Origin: Streptomyces sp. NBC_01445
GTDB lineage: Bacteria; Actinomycetota; Actinomycetes; Streptomycetales; Streptomycetaceae
DNA: 64,000 nt
Assembly (NCBI RefSeq): GCF_035918235.1
Contig: NZ_CP109486.1
Coordinates: 744,001-808,000, forward strand
Direction of reading: 5' to 3'
Under the pieces are notes generated by a model. It was not told the DNA's origin. It searched no databases and saw nothing but the letters and a program-made list of their open reading frames with translations. Below are positions 34,059 through 41,881 of this stretch, in pieces; the stretch's first letter is position 1; the number at the start of each line of letters is the position of its first letter. The position numbers and the translations under genes are program-made.

Positions 34059-34819
34059 CGCTGTCCCTCCACGTCGGCCGGGACGGGGTCGAAGTCGACG
34101 ATCAGTACGTCGCGGTGGCTGGGGCGGGCCGGGTCGACGGGGGCCAGGGGTGTCACGTCGTGCAGCACCTTGCGGTCGTCGACCAGGAGCTGGTCGCCGG
34201 GTTCGCCGAGGGTGACCGCGAACAGTTGGTTGCCGTCGTCGTCGTAGAGGGAGCTCTCGCCGCCACTGACGTTGGTGCGGTTGACCAGGAGCGAGGTGAC
34301 GTAGGCCCCGCCGTCGCGGTGGCGGCCCTGAGGGGCGGGCCTGCCGGTCTGGTCGGGGCTGGTCACGATCCGGAACGGGTGCAGCTTGACATCCCAGAGC
34401 CGGACGCCTTCGGCCCGGGAGAACACGTCGCCGAGCAGGTGCACGACGGCGGCCGTCAGAGGGTCGGCGAGGAACGCCTCGGTGAGCGGGTCGAAGCTGC
34501 GCTGCATGCCGCCGTTGAGCGGGTTGAGGGCGCTGTCCTGGAAGTAGGGGGCATGGGGCTGCGCGGTCAGCTCGCCGGTGCGGGCGTCGAGGCGGAAGTG
34601 CCCGTAGCGCCGGTAGCGGTAGGTGCCCCCGTCCTTCATGAAGGTGTCGAGGGTGAGGTCGTCCCAGTGGCGGGCGAAGCGCGCCCAGTCCTGAGGGCCG
34701 GTGCCGGTGAGCCGGCGCACCTCGGGTGCGGTCAGCAGATGGCCGCCCCATCCCGACAGGCCTGTGACGGCGGCGGTCACCGTCCGCGTCTGCGCGGCGG
34801 CCGTGGTGGTCTCGGACAC
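34055..34819 (-). CDS. 2OG-Fe dioxygenase (PF10014-like amino-acid hydroxylase)
   Basis: The protein has 254 residues from GTG 34819, with GAAAGGGG about nine bases upstream. The longer frame to 34933 adds residues without family features. The HxD iron motif appears as GRHRDGGAYVTSLLVNR (about residues 162-178) and the distal His and Arg as KVLHDVTPLAPVDPARPSHRD (read LHDVTPL and SHRDVLI). The N-terminal GHFRLDARTG and PLNGG segments fit the 2OG-Fe dioxygenase family that includes L-isoleucine 4-hydroxylase. It is unrelated in sequence to the two clavaminate-synthase-like enzymes at 18.9-20.9 kb. Coupled to the NRPS downstream, it probably hydroxylates a free amino acid. Confidence 0.8.
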   Translation of the reverse strand: MSETTTAAAQTRTVTAAVTGLSGWGGHLLTAPEVRRLTGTGPQDWARFARHWDDLTLDTFMKDGGTYRYRRYGHFRLDARTGELTAQPHAPYFQDSALNPLNGGMQRSFDPLTEAFLADPLTAAVVHLLGDVFSRAEGVRLWDVKLHPFRIVTSPDQTGRPAPQGRHRDGGAYVTSLLVNRTNVSGGESSLYDDDGNQLFAVTLGEPGDQLLVDDRKVLHDVTPLAPVDPARPSHRDVLIVDFDPVPADVEGQR

Positions 34820-34948
34820 GAGGTCGAGCCCCTTTCGGTGGGCGGCCGGGGACAGGGCCCCGGCGGCGGTGCGGACGGATCGCATCGGCACGCGTCGCCC
34901 AGGTGAGGCCCCGCGAGCGGTCTTTGGATGCAACAGGCCCGCACGCCG

Positions 34949-34982
34949 GTGCGGCAGTCAGGACATTGCCTGACTGCCGCAC
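34949..34982. promoter_or_regulatory. Perfect 14-bp inverted repeat in a divergent promoter region
   Basis: GTGCGGCAGTCAGG (34949-34962) and CCTGACTGCCGCAC (34969-34982) are exact inverted copies separated by ACATTG. The site lies between the divergent dioxygenase operon (start 34819) and the C-T NRPS (start 35046), where a terminator has no upstream gene to serve. A dimeric regulator binding site controlling both directions is the most economical reading. Confidence 0.6.
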
Positions 34983-35045
34983 GCGTCCGGGCCGACCGAC
35001 CATCCCGGTAAGGGCTGCCCGAGCAGTCGGACAGGGAGGGTGACG

Positions 35046-36695
35046 ATGACGGCCGACGATTCGCTGACGGTGGTGACCTCGTTCGCCCAGCAGAGCCTGT
35101 GGCTGCAGCATCAGGTGGACCCCGACCGTGCTGCGTACAACATCACTGCGGCGGTACGGCTGCGCGGGCCGCTGGACAGCGCGGCGCTGGAGCGGGCGCT
35201 GAACGCGGTGGTGGCGCGGCACGAGGTGCTGCGCACGGTCTTCGCCCTGGACGGCGATGACCCGGTGCAGGTGATACGGCCGGAGCGCGAACTGCGGGTC
35301 CCGGTGCTCGACGCCGGGCCCGACGACTTCCGGCGTTACGCCGACAAGGTGCTGTTCGCGCCCTTCGACCTGCGCGGCGGGCCGCTGCTGCGCCTGGAGC
35401 TGCTGCGGCTCGGACCGGAGCACCACATCGCGCTCCTGGCGCTGCACCACATCGTCACCGACGGGGCGTCCTCGGCGATCCTGCTGCAGGAGCTGTCCCA
35501 CGCGTATGCCGCCGAACTGGCCGGGGTGGAGCCCCTGTGGGAAGAACTGCCCATCCAGTACGCCGACTTCGCGGTGTGGCAGCGTGACGCGCTCAGCGGC
35601 GCCGCCCTCGATGAGCTGACCGGGCACTGGACGCGGACCCTGGCGGGCGCCGAGCCGCTCGCGCTGCCCGCCGACCGGGAGCGGGACGCCGACGCTTCCG
35701 GGCACGCCGCCGTGCACCACTTCACCCTGCCCGCCGCGCTCACGGCTCGCCTCGAGGATCTTGCCCGCGCCGAGCGGGCCACGCTGTTCATGGTGCTGCT
35801 CGCCGGACTCGACGCGCTGCTCGCACGCTACTGCGGGCAGGAGGACATCACGGTCGTCTCCCCCATGGCCGGCCGCGGCCGCCCCGAACTGGAGGGGCTG
35901 ATCGGCTACTTCGTCAATCCGCTGCTGCTGCGCACTCAGGTGTCCGGCACTGAGGGCTTTGCCGCGCTGGTGGGCCGGACCCGCGACACCTGCCTGGACG
36001 CCTTCGACCGCGAGGAGCTGCCCTTCGAGCAGGCCGTCGAGGTGCTGCGCGGGCACGGCGGCCCTGGCGCCGAGGGTCTGCGTTCGCAGGTGATGCTGGT
36101 GCTGCAGAACACGCGGCCGAGCCACTGGCGCAGCGCCGGCATCGACTTCGAACTGATCCCCGCCGACACGTCGACCGCCAAGTCGGACCTGGTGCTCGAG
36201 GTACGCCCCGACGCCGGCGGCGGCTGCACGGCCGCCCTCGAGTACCGCACCGGCCTGTACGACGCCGCGACCGCCGACCGCGTCGCCCGCCACTTCACCG
36301 CCATCCTGGAGGCGGCTTGCGAGCGGCCCGACGAGCCCCTGTCGCAGCTGCTGGCAACCGCCGTCCCCGACGGGGAGATCCCCGCGGTGCGCGGCGGCGC
36401 CGCGCACGGCGAAGCTCCCGCCGCGACCGAGTACGTCGCGCCCCGCACCCCGCTCGAGGAGGAGGTCGCCGGGATCTGGTCGGCGCTCCTCGGCGCGGAA
36501 CGCGTCGGCGTGCACGACAACTTCTTCGACCTGGGCGGCCAGTCACTGCTCGCGGTGCGGCTCGCGGCCAGGCTGCGGGACGAGTTCGGCGTCGAGATGA
36601 CGGTGCGCGACCTGTACGCCGACTTCACGCTCGAGGCGGTCACCTGGGCCGTACTGCAGCGGATGACGGCCGACGAGGAACAGGCGCCCGCCTGA
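35046..36695 (+). CDS. NRPS C-T didomain protein
   Basis: The protein has 549 residues from ATG 35046, behind GGGAGGG. GTG 35040 lies inside that site and is rejected. The C domain covers about residues 8-440 with an intact LHHIVTDGAS (about 131-140). The T domain is at about 462-535 with DNFFDLGGQSLLAVR (Ser about 498). There is no A domain, so its carrier must be loaded in trans, for example by the stand-alone A-T protein at 38306 or by a non-amino-acid substrate. It is the first gene of the right arm and follows the divergent inverted-repeat site. Confidence 0.92.
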   Translation: MTADDSLTVVTSFAQQSLWLQHQVDPDRAAYNITAAVRLRGPLDSAALERALNAVVARHEVLRTVFALDGDDPVQVIRPERELRVPVLDAGPDDFRRYADKVLFAPFDLRGGPLLRLELLRLGPEHHIALLALHHIVTDGASSAILLQELSHAYAAELAGVEPLWEELPIQYADFAVWQRDALSGAALDELTGHWTRTLAGAEPLALPADRERDADASGHAAVHHFTLPAALTARLEDLARAERATLFMVLLAGLDALLARYCGQEDITVVSPMAGRGRPELEGLIGYFVNPLLLRTQVSGTEGFAALVGRTRDTCLDAFDREELPFEQAVEVLRGHGGPGAEGLRSQVMLVLQNTRPSHWRSAGIDFELIPADTSTAKSDLVLEVRPDAGGGCTAALEYRTGLYDAATADRVARHFTAILEAACERPDEPLSQLLATAVPDGEIPAVRGGAAHGEAPAATEYVAPRTPLEEEVAGIWSALLGAERVGVHDNFFDLGGQSLLAVRLAARLRDEFGVEMTVRDLYADFTLEAVTWAVLQRMTADEEQAPA

Positions 36696-36747
36696 GCGAC
36701 CGCCGTCCGATCCACACCACCCAGCGGACCACGGATTTTGGAGAGAC

Positions 36748-37455
36748 ATGTTGAGTGCGGCGGTTCTGTGCTTCGCACCCGCCGGTGCGGGAGCGAGCTT
36801 CTTCCACCCGTGGCTGGGGCAGCGCGAGGGCCTTACGGTGCTCCCGGTCGAACTGCCCGGCCGGGAGAAGCGGTTCGCCGAGCCCGAGTGCACCGAGCTC
36901 GGCGCCCTGATGGACGCGGTCCTGCCCGCCCTGCGGTCCGCGACGGCCGGTTTCGACAAGGTCGCCGTCCTCGGACACAGCTTCGGCGCGCTGCTCGCCT
37001 ACGAGGCGACGCGCGCGCTCGCCGCGGAGCGGGACGGGCTGACGCTGGTGGCCTCCGGCGCGACGTGGCCGGGCACACTGCGCCGCGGGCGGATCACCGG
37101 CCTGGCCGACGACGAGTTCATCGCAGGTATCCACACGATCGCCGGATACCGCCACCCGGCCCTGGACGAGCCGGAGTTGCGCGATCTGGTGCTGCCGCCA
37201 CTGCGCACCGACGTCGCGATGCACGAGAACTACACGTACGTCGAGCGTGAGCCCCTCGACGTGCCGGTCCTCGCGGTACGCGGCGACGCCGACCGGCTGG
37301 TGTCGGCCGACGACCTCACCGAGTGGGAGCGGGTCACCACCGGCACGGTGACCGTCGCGGAGCTCACCGGTGCCCATATGTATCTGGTGGAGGAGTGGCC
37401 CGCGCTGCTCGACCTGCTCGCCGGGCAGCTCCTCGGCGCCGGGACGCCGTCATGA
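36748..37455 (+). CDS. Type II thioesterase (alpha/beta hydrolase)
   Basis: The protein has 235 residues with ATG 36748 behind GGAGAG. It has an N-terminal FAPAGAGASFFHPW strand-loop, the nucleophile elbow LGHSFGALLAYE (Ser78), a C-terminal Asp in RGDADRLVS and the catalytic His in LTGAHMYLVEEWP. This is the stand-alone TEII family that removes stalled or mis-primed acyl groups from NRPS/PKS carriers. Its stop overlaps the ATG of the SDR gene. No integrated type I thioesterase was seen in any NRPS of the window, so final release must come from elsewhere. Confidence 0.92.
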   Translation: MLSAAVLCFAPAGAGASFFHPWLGQREGLTVLPVELPGREKRFAEPECTELGALMDAVLPALRSATAGFDKVAVLGHSFGALLAYEATRALAAERDGLTLVASGATWPGTLRRGRITGLADDEFIAGIHTIAGYRHPALDEPELRDLVLPPLRTDVAMHENYTYVEREPLDVPVLAVRGDADRLVSADDLTEWERVTTGTVTVAELTGAHMYLVEEWPALLDLLAGQLLGAGTPS

Positions 37456-38282
37456 GCGGACGGCTCACGGGCCGGACCGCGATCGTCACCGGCGCCGGGC
37501 GGGGCGTCGGGCGTGCCTGCGCCACGGCGTTCGCCGCGCAGGGCGCCGACCTGGTCCTGGTCGACATCGCCGCCGACCTCCCGCACGTCCCCTACCCCGC
37601 GGCCACCCCGAGCCAGCTCGACCACACCGCCCGGCTGTGCCGCGAGCAGGGGGCCGCCGTGCTCACCGCACGCGCCGACGTGCGGGACGCGGCGGCCTGC
37701 GAGCGGGTGGTGGCCGATGCCGTGGACCGCTTCGGTTCGCTGGACGTGCTGGTCAACAACGCGGGGATCGCGGGTCCTTCGGGCCGGATCGTGCACGAGG
37801 TCACCGAGGACGAGTGGGCGGTGATGATCGACGTCAACCTCAACGGCGCCTGGCGGATGCTGAAGGCCGCGGGGGCGTCGATGGTGGCGGCCCGCTCCGG
37901 CTCCATCGTCAACATCGCCTCCACCGCCGGTCTGGTGGGGTACCGAAACTTCGCCGGCTACGTGGCGTCCAAGCACGGCCTGGTCGGCCTGACGAAGGCC
38001 GCCGCCCTCGACTACGCGCCGTACCGGGTGCGGGTGAACGCGGTCTGCCCCGGCTCGGTGCGCGACGGCGAGGAGTGGGAGGGCCGGATGCTGGTGGAGA
38101 TCGGCCGCAGCATCGGGATCGAACCGGCCGACCACGAAGCCGAGTTCATCACGCAGATGCCCATGAACACGCTGGTGGAGGCGGACGATGTGGCGGGGGC
38201 CGCCCTGTGGCTCGCCTCCGAGGAGTCCCGTCACTCCACCGGCGGTGTGATCACCGTCGACGCCGGCTACAGCGCCCGTTGA
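37452..38282 (+). CDS. Short-chain dehydrogenase of the mycofactocin-coupled type
   Basis: The protein has 276 residues from ATG 37452, overlapping the thioesterase stop. Classical SDR motifs: TGAGRGVGRA (14-23), VNNAGIAG (101-108), Ser157 in NIASTAG, and Tyr170/Lys174 in GYVASKHG. After beta-2 there is the insertion DIAADLPHVPYPAATPSQLD (39-58), the sequence feature that sets apart mycofactocin-dependent SDRs with tightly held NAD. If the assignment holds, the enzyme uses the peptide-derived cofactor mycofactocin for electron recycling, which is rare inside NRPS clusters. The likely substrate is an alcohol or ketone in the product. Confidence 0.88.
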   Translation: MSGRLTGRTAIVTGAGRGVGRACATAFAAQGADLVLVDIAADLPHVPYPAATPSQLDHTARLCREQGAAVLTARADVRDAAACERVVADAVDRFGSLDVLVNNAGIAGPSGRIVHEVTEDEWAVMIDVNLNGAWRMLKAAGASMVAARSGSIVNIASTAGLVGYRNFAGYVASKHGLVGLTKAAALDYAPYRVRVNAVCPGSVRDGEEWEGRMLVEIGRSIGIEPADHEAEFITQMPMNTLVEADDVAGAALWLASEESRHSTGGVITVDAGYSAR

Positions 38283-38305
38283 CCCGGACCGGTCAGGAGA
38301 CGCCC

Positions 38306-41068
38306 GTGTCGTCCAACTCCCCTTCGGTCGCCGCCCGGCACGCCGCCGTGTACGCGGTCGCCCCCGGATACTCGGCCGAGGACTGCCGCGCCGCGCTCGC
38401 CGGCGCCCCGTGGCCCGGCCCCGGCCGGTTGCGCCTGTGGGCCGAGCCGGTGCCCGCCCCCTCGGACAGCCCCGCTGCCCTGCGCCGCCGCACCCGCGAG
38501 CTGCACGGCCGTCACGGGGGCGAAGGTGTCCGGCTCACCCTGCTCGAATACGCCGACGGGGTACGGGATCTGGTGGCCGTGACCGGCCCCGGCGACGACG
38601 GCCCCGACCGCCTGGACCGCGCCGCGCTGGCCGCCCTCGGCCCGGCGCGGCCCCTGGCCCGCTCGGGAACCCCTTCGGACCCCGGGTGCCGGGAGGTGCC
38701 GGTCCCGGGGCTCGGAGCGGGCGGGGCCATGGCCACGGCCGCGGACCTGGCGGCGGCTCTGCTCCTGATCGCCGCCAGGACGCGGGCGCAGGACGAGCCG
38801 GTCATCCTGGACGTCGCCGTCCACACCACCGACGGGGTGCGCCGCGTCTCGCTCCGCGTGGCCGCGTTGGACGAGGACCAGCCGGTGTCCGCCTACCGGG
38901 CCTGGGTGCGCGAGCAGGCGGAGCAAACCGGTGCCCAGGACGGCGGCGGGCCGCGGCTCGCCCTCGATGTGGACCTGCGGCCGCGGGCGGTGCCCGCGGT
39001 GCGGCGGCTGCCCGCGCTGGACGCCCGCCACCCGGTCACCGTGCGGGTCACCGCCTCCGACACGGACGGCACCCCGCAGGTGCACTGCTGGACCCTGCCC
39101 GGAGCGCCCGCGGACCAGCTGCCGACAGACTTGGAGCAGCAACTCGCCGTAGTGGCACACCAGTTGCTGTGCGGGGACCAGAATCTCCCGCTGGCCGACG
39201 TCGCGTTGCACGAGCCGGCCGAGCGAGCCCGCATCCTGGATCTCGGCCGCACCCCGCGCGCCGCGGACAGCGGGCCGCGCCGCATCGACCAGCTGGTCCG
39301 GGACCGCGCCGAGCAGACCCCGGACGCCGTCGCCCTGAGAGACCCGCAGGGCGAGCACACCTGGACGTACCGCGAACTCGTCGACAGGAGCGACCGGTTC
39401 GCGGCCGCTCTGCGAGGGCTCGGTGTGCGCCCGGGCGACCGCGTCGGGGTGTGCCTGGACCGTTCGGCACAGCTGGTGTCGGTGCTCCTCGCGGTGATGA
39501 CGGCGGGCGCCGCCTACGTACCGCTGGACCCCACCTATCCGGCCGACCGCCTGGCCTACACCGCCGACGACGCGGGCCTGTCCCTGGTGGTGGTCGAGGA
39601 CGACGGCAAGGACGACGGCAACGCCTTCGCCGACCACGCCACCGTGACCCTGCCGCGCCTGCGGGAACTCGCCGCCGGACAGGGCGCGTGGGAGGAGCCC
39701 GGCACGGTGGGGCCGGACGATCCGGCGTACATCATCTACACGTCGGGCTCCACCGGGCGCCCCAAGGGCGTCGTCGTGCCGCACCGCAACGTGGGGCGCC
39801 TCCTGGATGCCACGGCCGACGACTTCCGCCTGGGCCCGCAGGACGTGTGGACGTGGTTCCACTCGGCGGCGTTCGACTTCTCGGTCTGGGAGATCTGGGG
39901 CGCTCTGGGCACCGGAGGGCGCCTGGTCGTCGTGCCGTACTGGACCTGCCGCTCCCCCGAGGACTTCCGCGCGCTGCTCCTCGACGAACGGGTGACGGTG
40001 CTCAACCAGACCCCGTCGGCCTTCTCCCGGCTGCTGCCCCTGGAGCGAGCGGCGCCGGCGCCGCTCGCCCTGAGGCTCGTCGTCTTCGGCGGTGAGCCGC
40101 TCGACGCCCGCGCCCTGCTCCCGTGGTTCGACACGCATCCGGAGTCCGCGTGCCGGATGGTCAACATGTTCGGCATCACGGAGACCACCGTGCACGTGAC
40201 GGCCCAGACCGTCACCCGCGCCGACGCCCTCGCCTCCTCGCAGTCGGTGGGCCGCGCGCTGCCCGGCTGGAGCGTGCGGGTCCTCGACACACGCGGCAGG
40301 CTGGTGCAGCCCGGCTGCGTGGGCGAGATAGCGGTCGGCGGGGACGGCCTCGCCCTGGAGTACCTGGGACGGCCCGAGCTGACCGCCGAGCGGTTCGTAC
40401 CCGACCCGGACGGCGAAGGCCGCCTCTACCTCAGCGGCGACAAGGGCCGGCAGCTGCCCGACGGCCGCCTGGAGCATCTGGGTCGCCTCGACAGCCAGGT
40501 CAAGCTGCGCGGTCACCGCATCGAACTCGACGAGATCCGCTCGGTGCTGCTCACCCACCCCTCGGTGCGTGCCGCGGCGGTCGTGCTGACCCGCCCCACG
40601 GACGCGAACGGCGAGGACGCCACCCTCGACGCGTACGCCGTACTGGACGGGGCCGACGCCCGCGAGGTCCGCCGGCACGCCGCCCGGCTGCTGCCCGAGT
40701 ACATGCTGCCCGCCACCGTCACCCCGCTCGCCGAGCTGCCGCTCACCGTGAACGGGAAGGTGGACGTGGCCGCGCTGCCCGCACCCCGGGCCGCCGGCGG
40801 TGAACTCCCTTGTGTGGCGGACGAGTCCGCACAGGGCACGCTGGCCGCCGTGCTCGCCGCCTGGCACACCGCGTTCGGCGAACAGGTCGCGGCCGGCGAC
40901 GACTTCTTCGAGCTGGGCGGCAACTCGCTGCGCGCACTGCGCGTCGTGCACCTGCTGCGGGACGCGGGCGTCCGTGTCGACGTGCGCGACGTGTACCGGC
41001 TGCGCACCCCGTCGGCGCTGGCCGAGGCCGCCTCCACGGCGCCCGCCGAGGCGGCGAGGACGGCCTGA
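38306..41068 (+). CDS. NRPS A(Thr)-T protein with a decayed N-terminal condensation-like domain
   Basis: The protein has 920 residues from GTG 38306, behind AGGAGA. Residues 1 to about 320 end in a normal C-to-A linker (ERARILDLGRTPRA) but lack HHxxxDG and are only about 70% of a C domain's length, so this looks like a vestigial C domain. A domain about 325-820: YTSGSTGRPKGV (about 478) and SQVKLRGHRIE. The pocket code D-F-W-N-V-G-M-V-H matches the threonine code DFWNIGMVH almost exactly. T domain about 840-905: DDFFELGGNSLRALR (Ser about 872). It probably supplies threonyl-T in trans, for example to the upstream C-T protein. Confidence 0.92.
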   Translation: MSSNSPSVAARHAAVYAVAPGYSAEDCRAALAGAPWPGPGRLRLWAEPVPAPSDSPAALRRRTRELHGRHGGEGVRLTLLEYADGVRDLVAVTGPGDDGPDRLDRAALAALGPARPLARSGTPSDPGCREVPVPGLGAGGAMATAADLAAALLLIAARTRAQDEPVILDVAVHTTDGVRRVSLRVAALDEDQPVSAYRAWVREQAEQTGAQDGGGPRLALDVDLRPRAVPAVRRLPALDARHPVTVRVTASDTDGTPQVHCWTLPGAPADQLPTDLEQQLAVVAHQLLCGDQNLPLADVALHEPAERARILDLGRTPRAADSGPRRIDQLVRDRAEQTPDAVALRDPQGEHTWTYRELVDRSDRFAAALRGLGVRPGDRVGVCLDRSAQLVSVLLAVMTAGAAYVPLDPTYPADRLAYTADDAGLSLVVVEDDGKDDGNAFADHATVTLPRLRELAAGQGAWEEPGTVGPDDPAYIIYTSGSTGRPKGVVVPHRNVGRLLDATADDFRLGPQDVWTWFHSAAFDFSVWEIWGALGTGGRLVVVPYWTCRSPEDFRALLLDERVTVLNQTPSAFSRLLPLERAAPAPLALRLVVFGGEPLDARALLPWFDTHPESACRMVNMFGITETTVHVTAQTVTRADALASSQSVGRALPGWSVRVLDTRGRLVQPGCVGEIAVGGDGLALEYLGRPELTAERFVPDPDGEGRLYLSGDKGRQLPDGRLEHLGRLDSQVKLRGHRIELDEIRSVLLTHPSVRAAAVVLTRPTDANGEDATLDAYAVLDGADAREVRRHAARLLPEYMLPATVTPLAELPLTVNGKVDVAALPAPRAAGGELPCVADESAQGTLAAVLAAWHTAFGEQVAAGDDFFELGGNSLRALRVVHLLRDAGVRVDVRDVYRLRTPSALAEAASTAPAEAARTA

Positions 41069-41155
41069 CCGGGCCGTGTAAGGGCTTTGCCCGACTGTCC
41101 GGGACGCCACCGGCGGCGGGATGTTCGAGACCTGACACCGATTCGAGGAGTGTTC

Positions 41156-41743
41156 ATGAGCAAGGTCGCGGTCCTCACCAATGACCTTCAGTACGACCTG
41201 GTGAACAAGAACCAGGAGCGCATCGACGCCGTGGCGGAGGCCACCCCCAGCTTCTCGGGCTTCCTCAAGGACATGCGCCAGCGCGGCCACCACGTGCTGC
41301 ACCTGCAGCTGATCAACAAGGCGGACGACCCGGTCGCCGAGCGGTACGAGGGCGGCCGACTGCCCGCGCAGAAGGGCACCCAGGGCGCCGAGATCCTGCC
41401 CGTCTTCCTGGACGACACCGACATCCTCGTCGAGAAGAACAAGGACAGCGGCTTCTACGAGACGGACCTGCACGAGCGGCTGCAGGCCCTCGGCGTCGAG
41501 ACCGTCATCGTGACCGGCATGCAGGGCCAGATCTGCGTGCAGACCACGGCCGCCGACGCGTTCTTCCGCGGCTACAACGTCTGGGTCCCCAGCGACTGCG
41601 TCGTCTCGGCCCAGGAGCACGACAAGGTGCGCGCCCTGGACTGGCTGGACGGCTACTGCGCGACCGTGGCGCCGTCCGATGAGATCGTCCGCGTCCTCGA
41701 CGCCGACGGCGACCTGCCGCGCAAGGTGTTCCGCACCCCCTGA
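41156..41743 (+). CDS. Isochorismatase-family cysteine hydrolase
   Basis: The protein has 195 residues from ATG 41156, behind GAGGAG. The Asp-Lys-Cys triad of the family is visible: Asp10 in LTNDLQYD, Lys94 or Lys96 in LVEKNKDSGF, and Cys127 in GMQGQICVQTTAADA. The group includes nicotinamidase, N-carbamoylsarcosine amidase, ureidoacrylate amidase and isochorismatase proper, and the nucleophilic Cys indicates an amidase type. Next to HypE/HypF homologues, hydrolysis of a carbamoyl or amide group is conceivable, but no substrate can be read from sequence. It is cytosolic, with no signal peptide. Confidence 0.85.
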   Translation: MSKVAVLTNDLQYDLVNKNQERIDAVAEATPSFSGFLKDMRQRGHHVLHLQLINKADDPVAERYEGGRLPAQKGTQGAEILPVFLDDTDILVEKNKDSGFYETDLHERLQALGVETVIVTGMQGQICVQTTAADAFFRGYNVWVPSDCVVSAQEHDKVRALDWLDGYCATVAPSDEIVRVLDADGDLPRKVFRTP

Positions 41744-41779
41744 GCCCTCGGTCCGCGAACCCGCGACCGGCCTCGCCGA

Positions 41780-41805
41780 CGGGCGGCGCCCCTCCCCGCG
41801 CCGCC
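41780..41805 (+). terminator. Hairpin between the hydrolase and hypE-like genes
   Basis: GGGCGGCGC (41780-41788) pairs perfectly with GCGCCGCCC (41797-41805) over an 8-nt loop. It lies 37 bp after the hydrolase stop and 76 bp before the hypE-like start. It may terminate or attenuate transcription, which would make the hypE-hypF-SHMT-amidotransferase block a partly separate unit. Confidence 0.55.
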
Positions 41806-41881
41806 CCCCTCATCACCCCGCCTCACCCCGCTTCAGCCGCCCCCTCATCCGCGTACGTCTTCGACCCCACCGGGAGTCACG

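Noticed and set aside
31110..34247. 1045-codon open frame on the + strand opposite the C-A-T NRPS
   Set aside because: It is the antisense shadow of a strongly GC-biased gene. It has no ribosome binding site, no domains and a Gly/Arg-rich composition.
34949..34982. Intrinsic terminator
   Set aside because: It lies between divergent genes, so no upstream transcript ends here, and no U-tract follows on either strand. A read-through role cannot be fully excluded.
34059..36515. 5' extension of the minus-strand NRPS frame to 36515 (1954 codons in total)
   Set aside because: The extra 819 codons are antisense to the C-T NRPS and the dioxygenase gene and read as low-complexity Arg/Pro/Gly text. 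The NRPS starts at ATG 34058, which overlaps the dioxygenase stop.
38267..41620. 1117-codon minus-strand frame
   Set aside because: It is antisense to the Thr-activating NRPS, where every codon of the true gene shows NRPS motifs.
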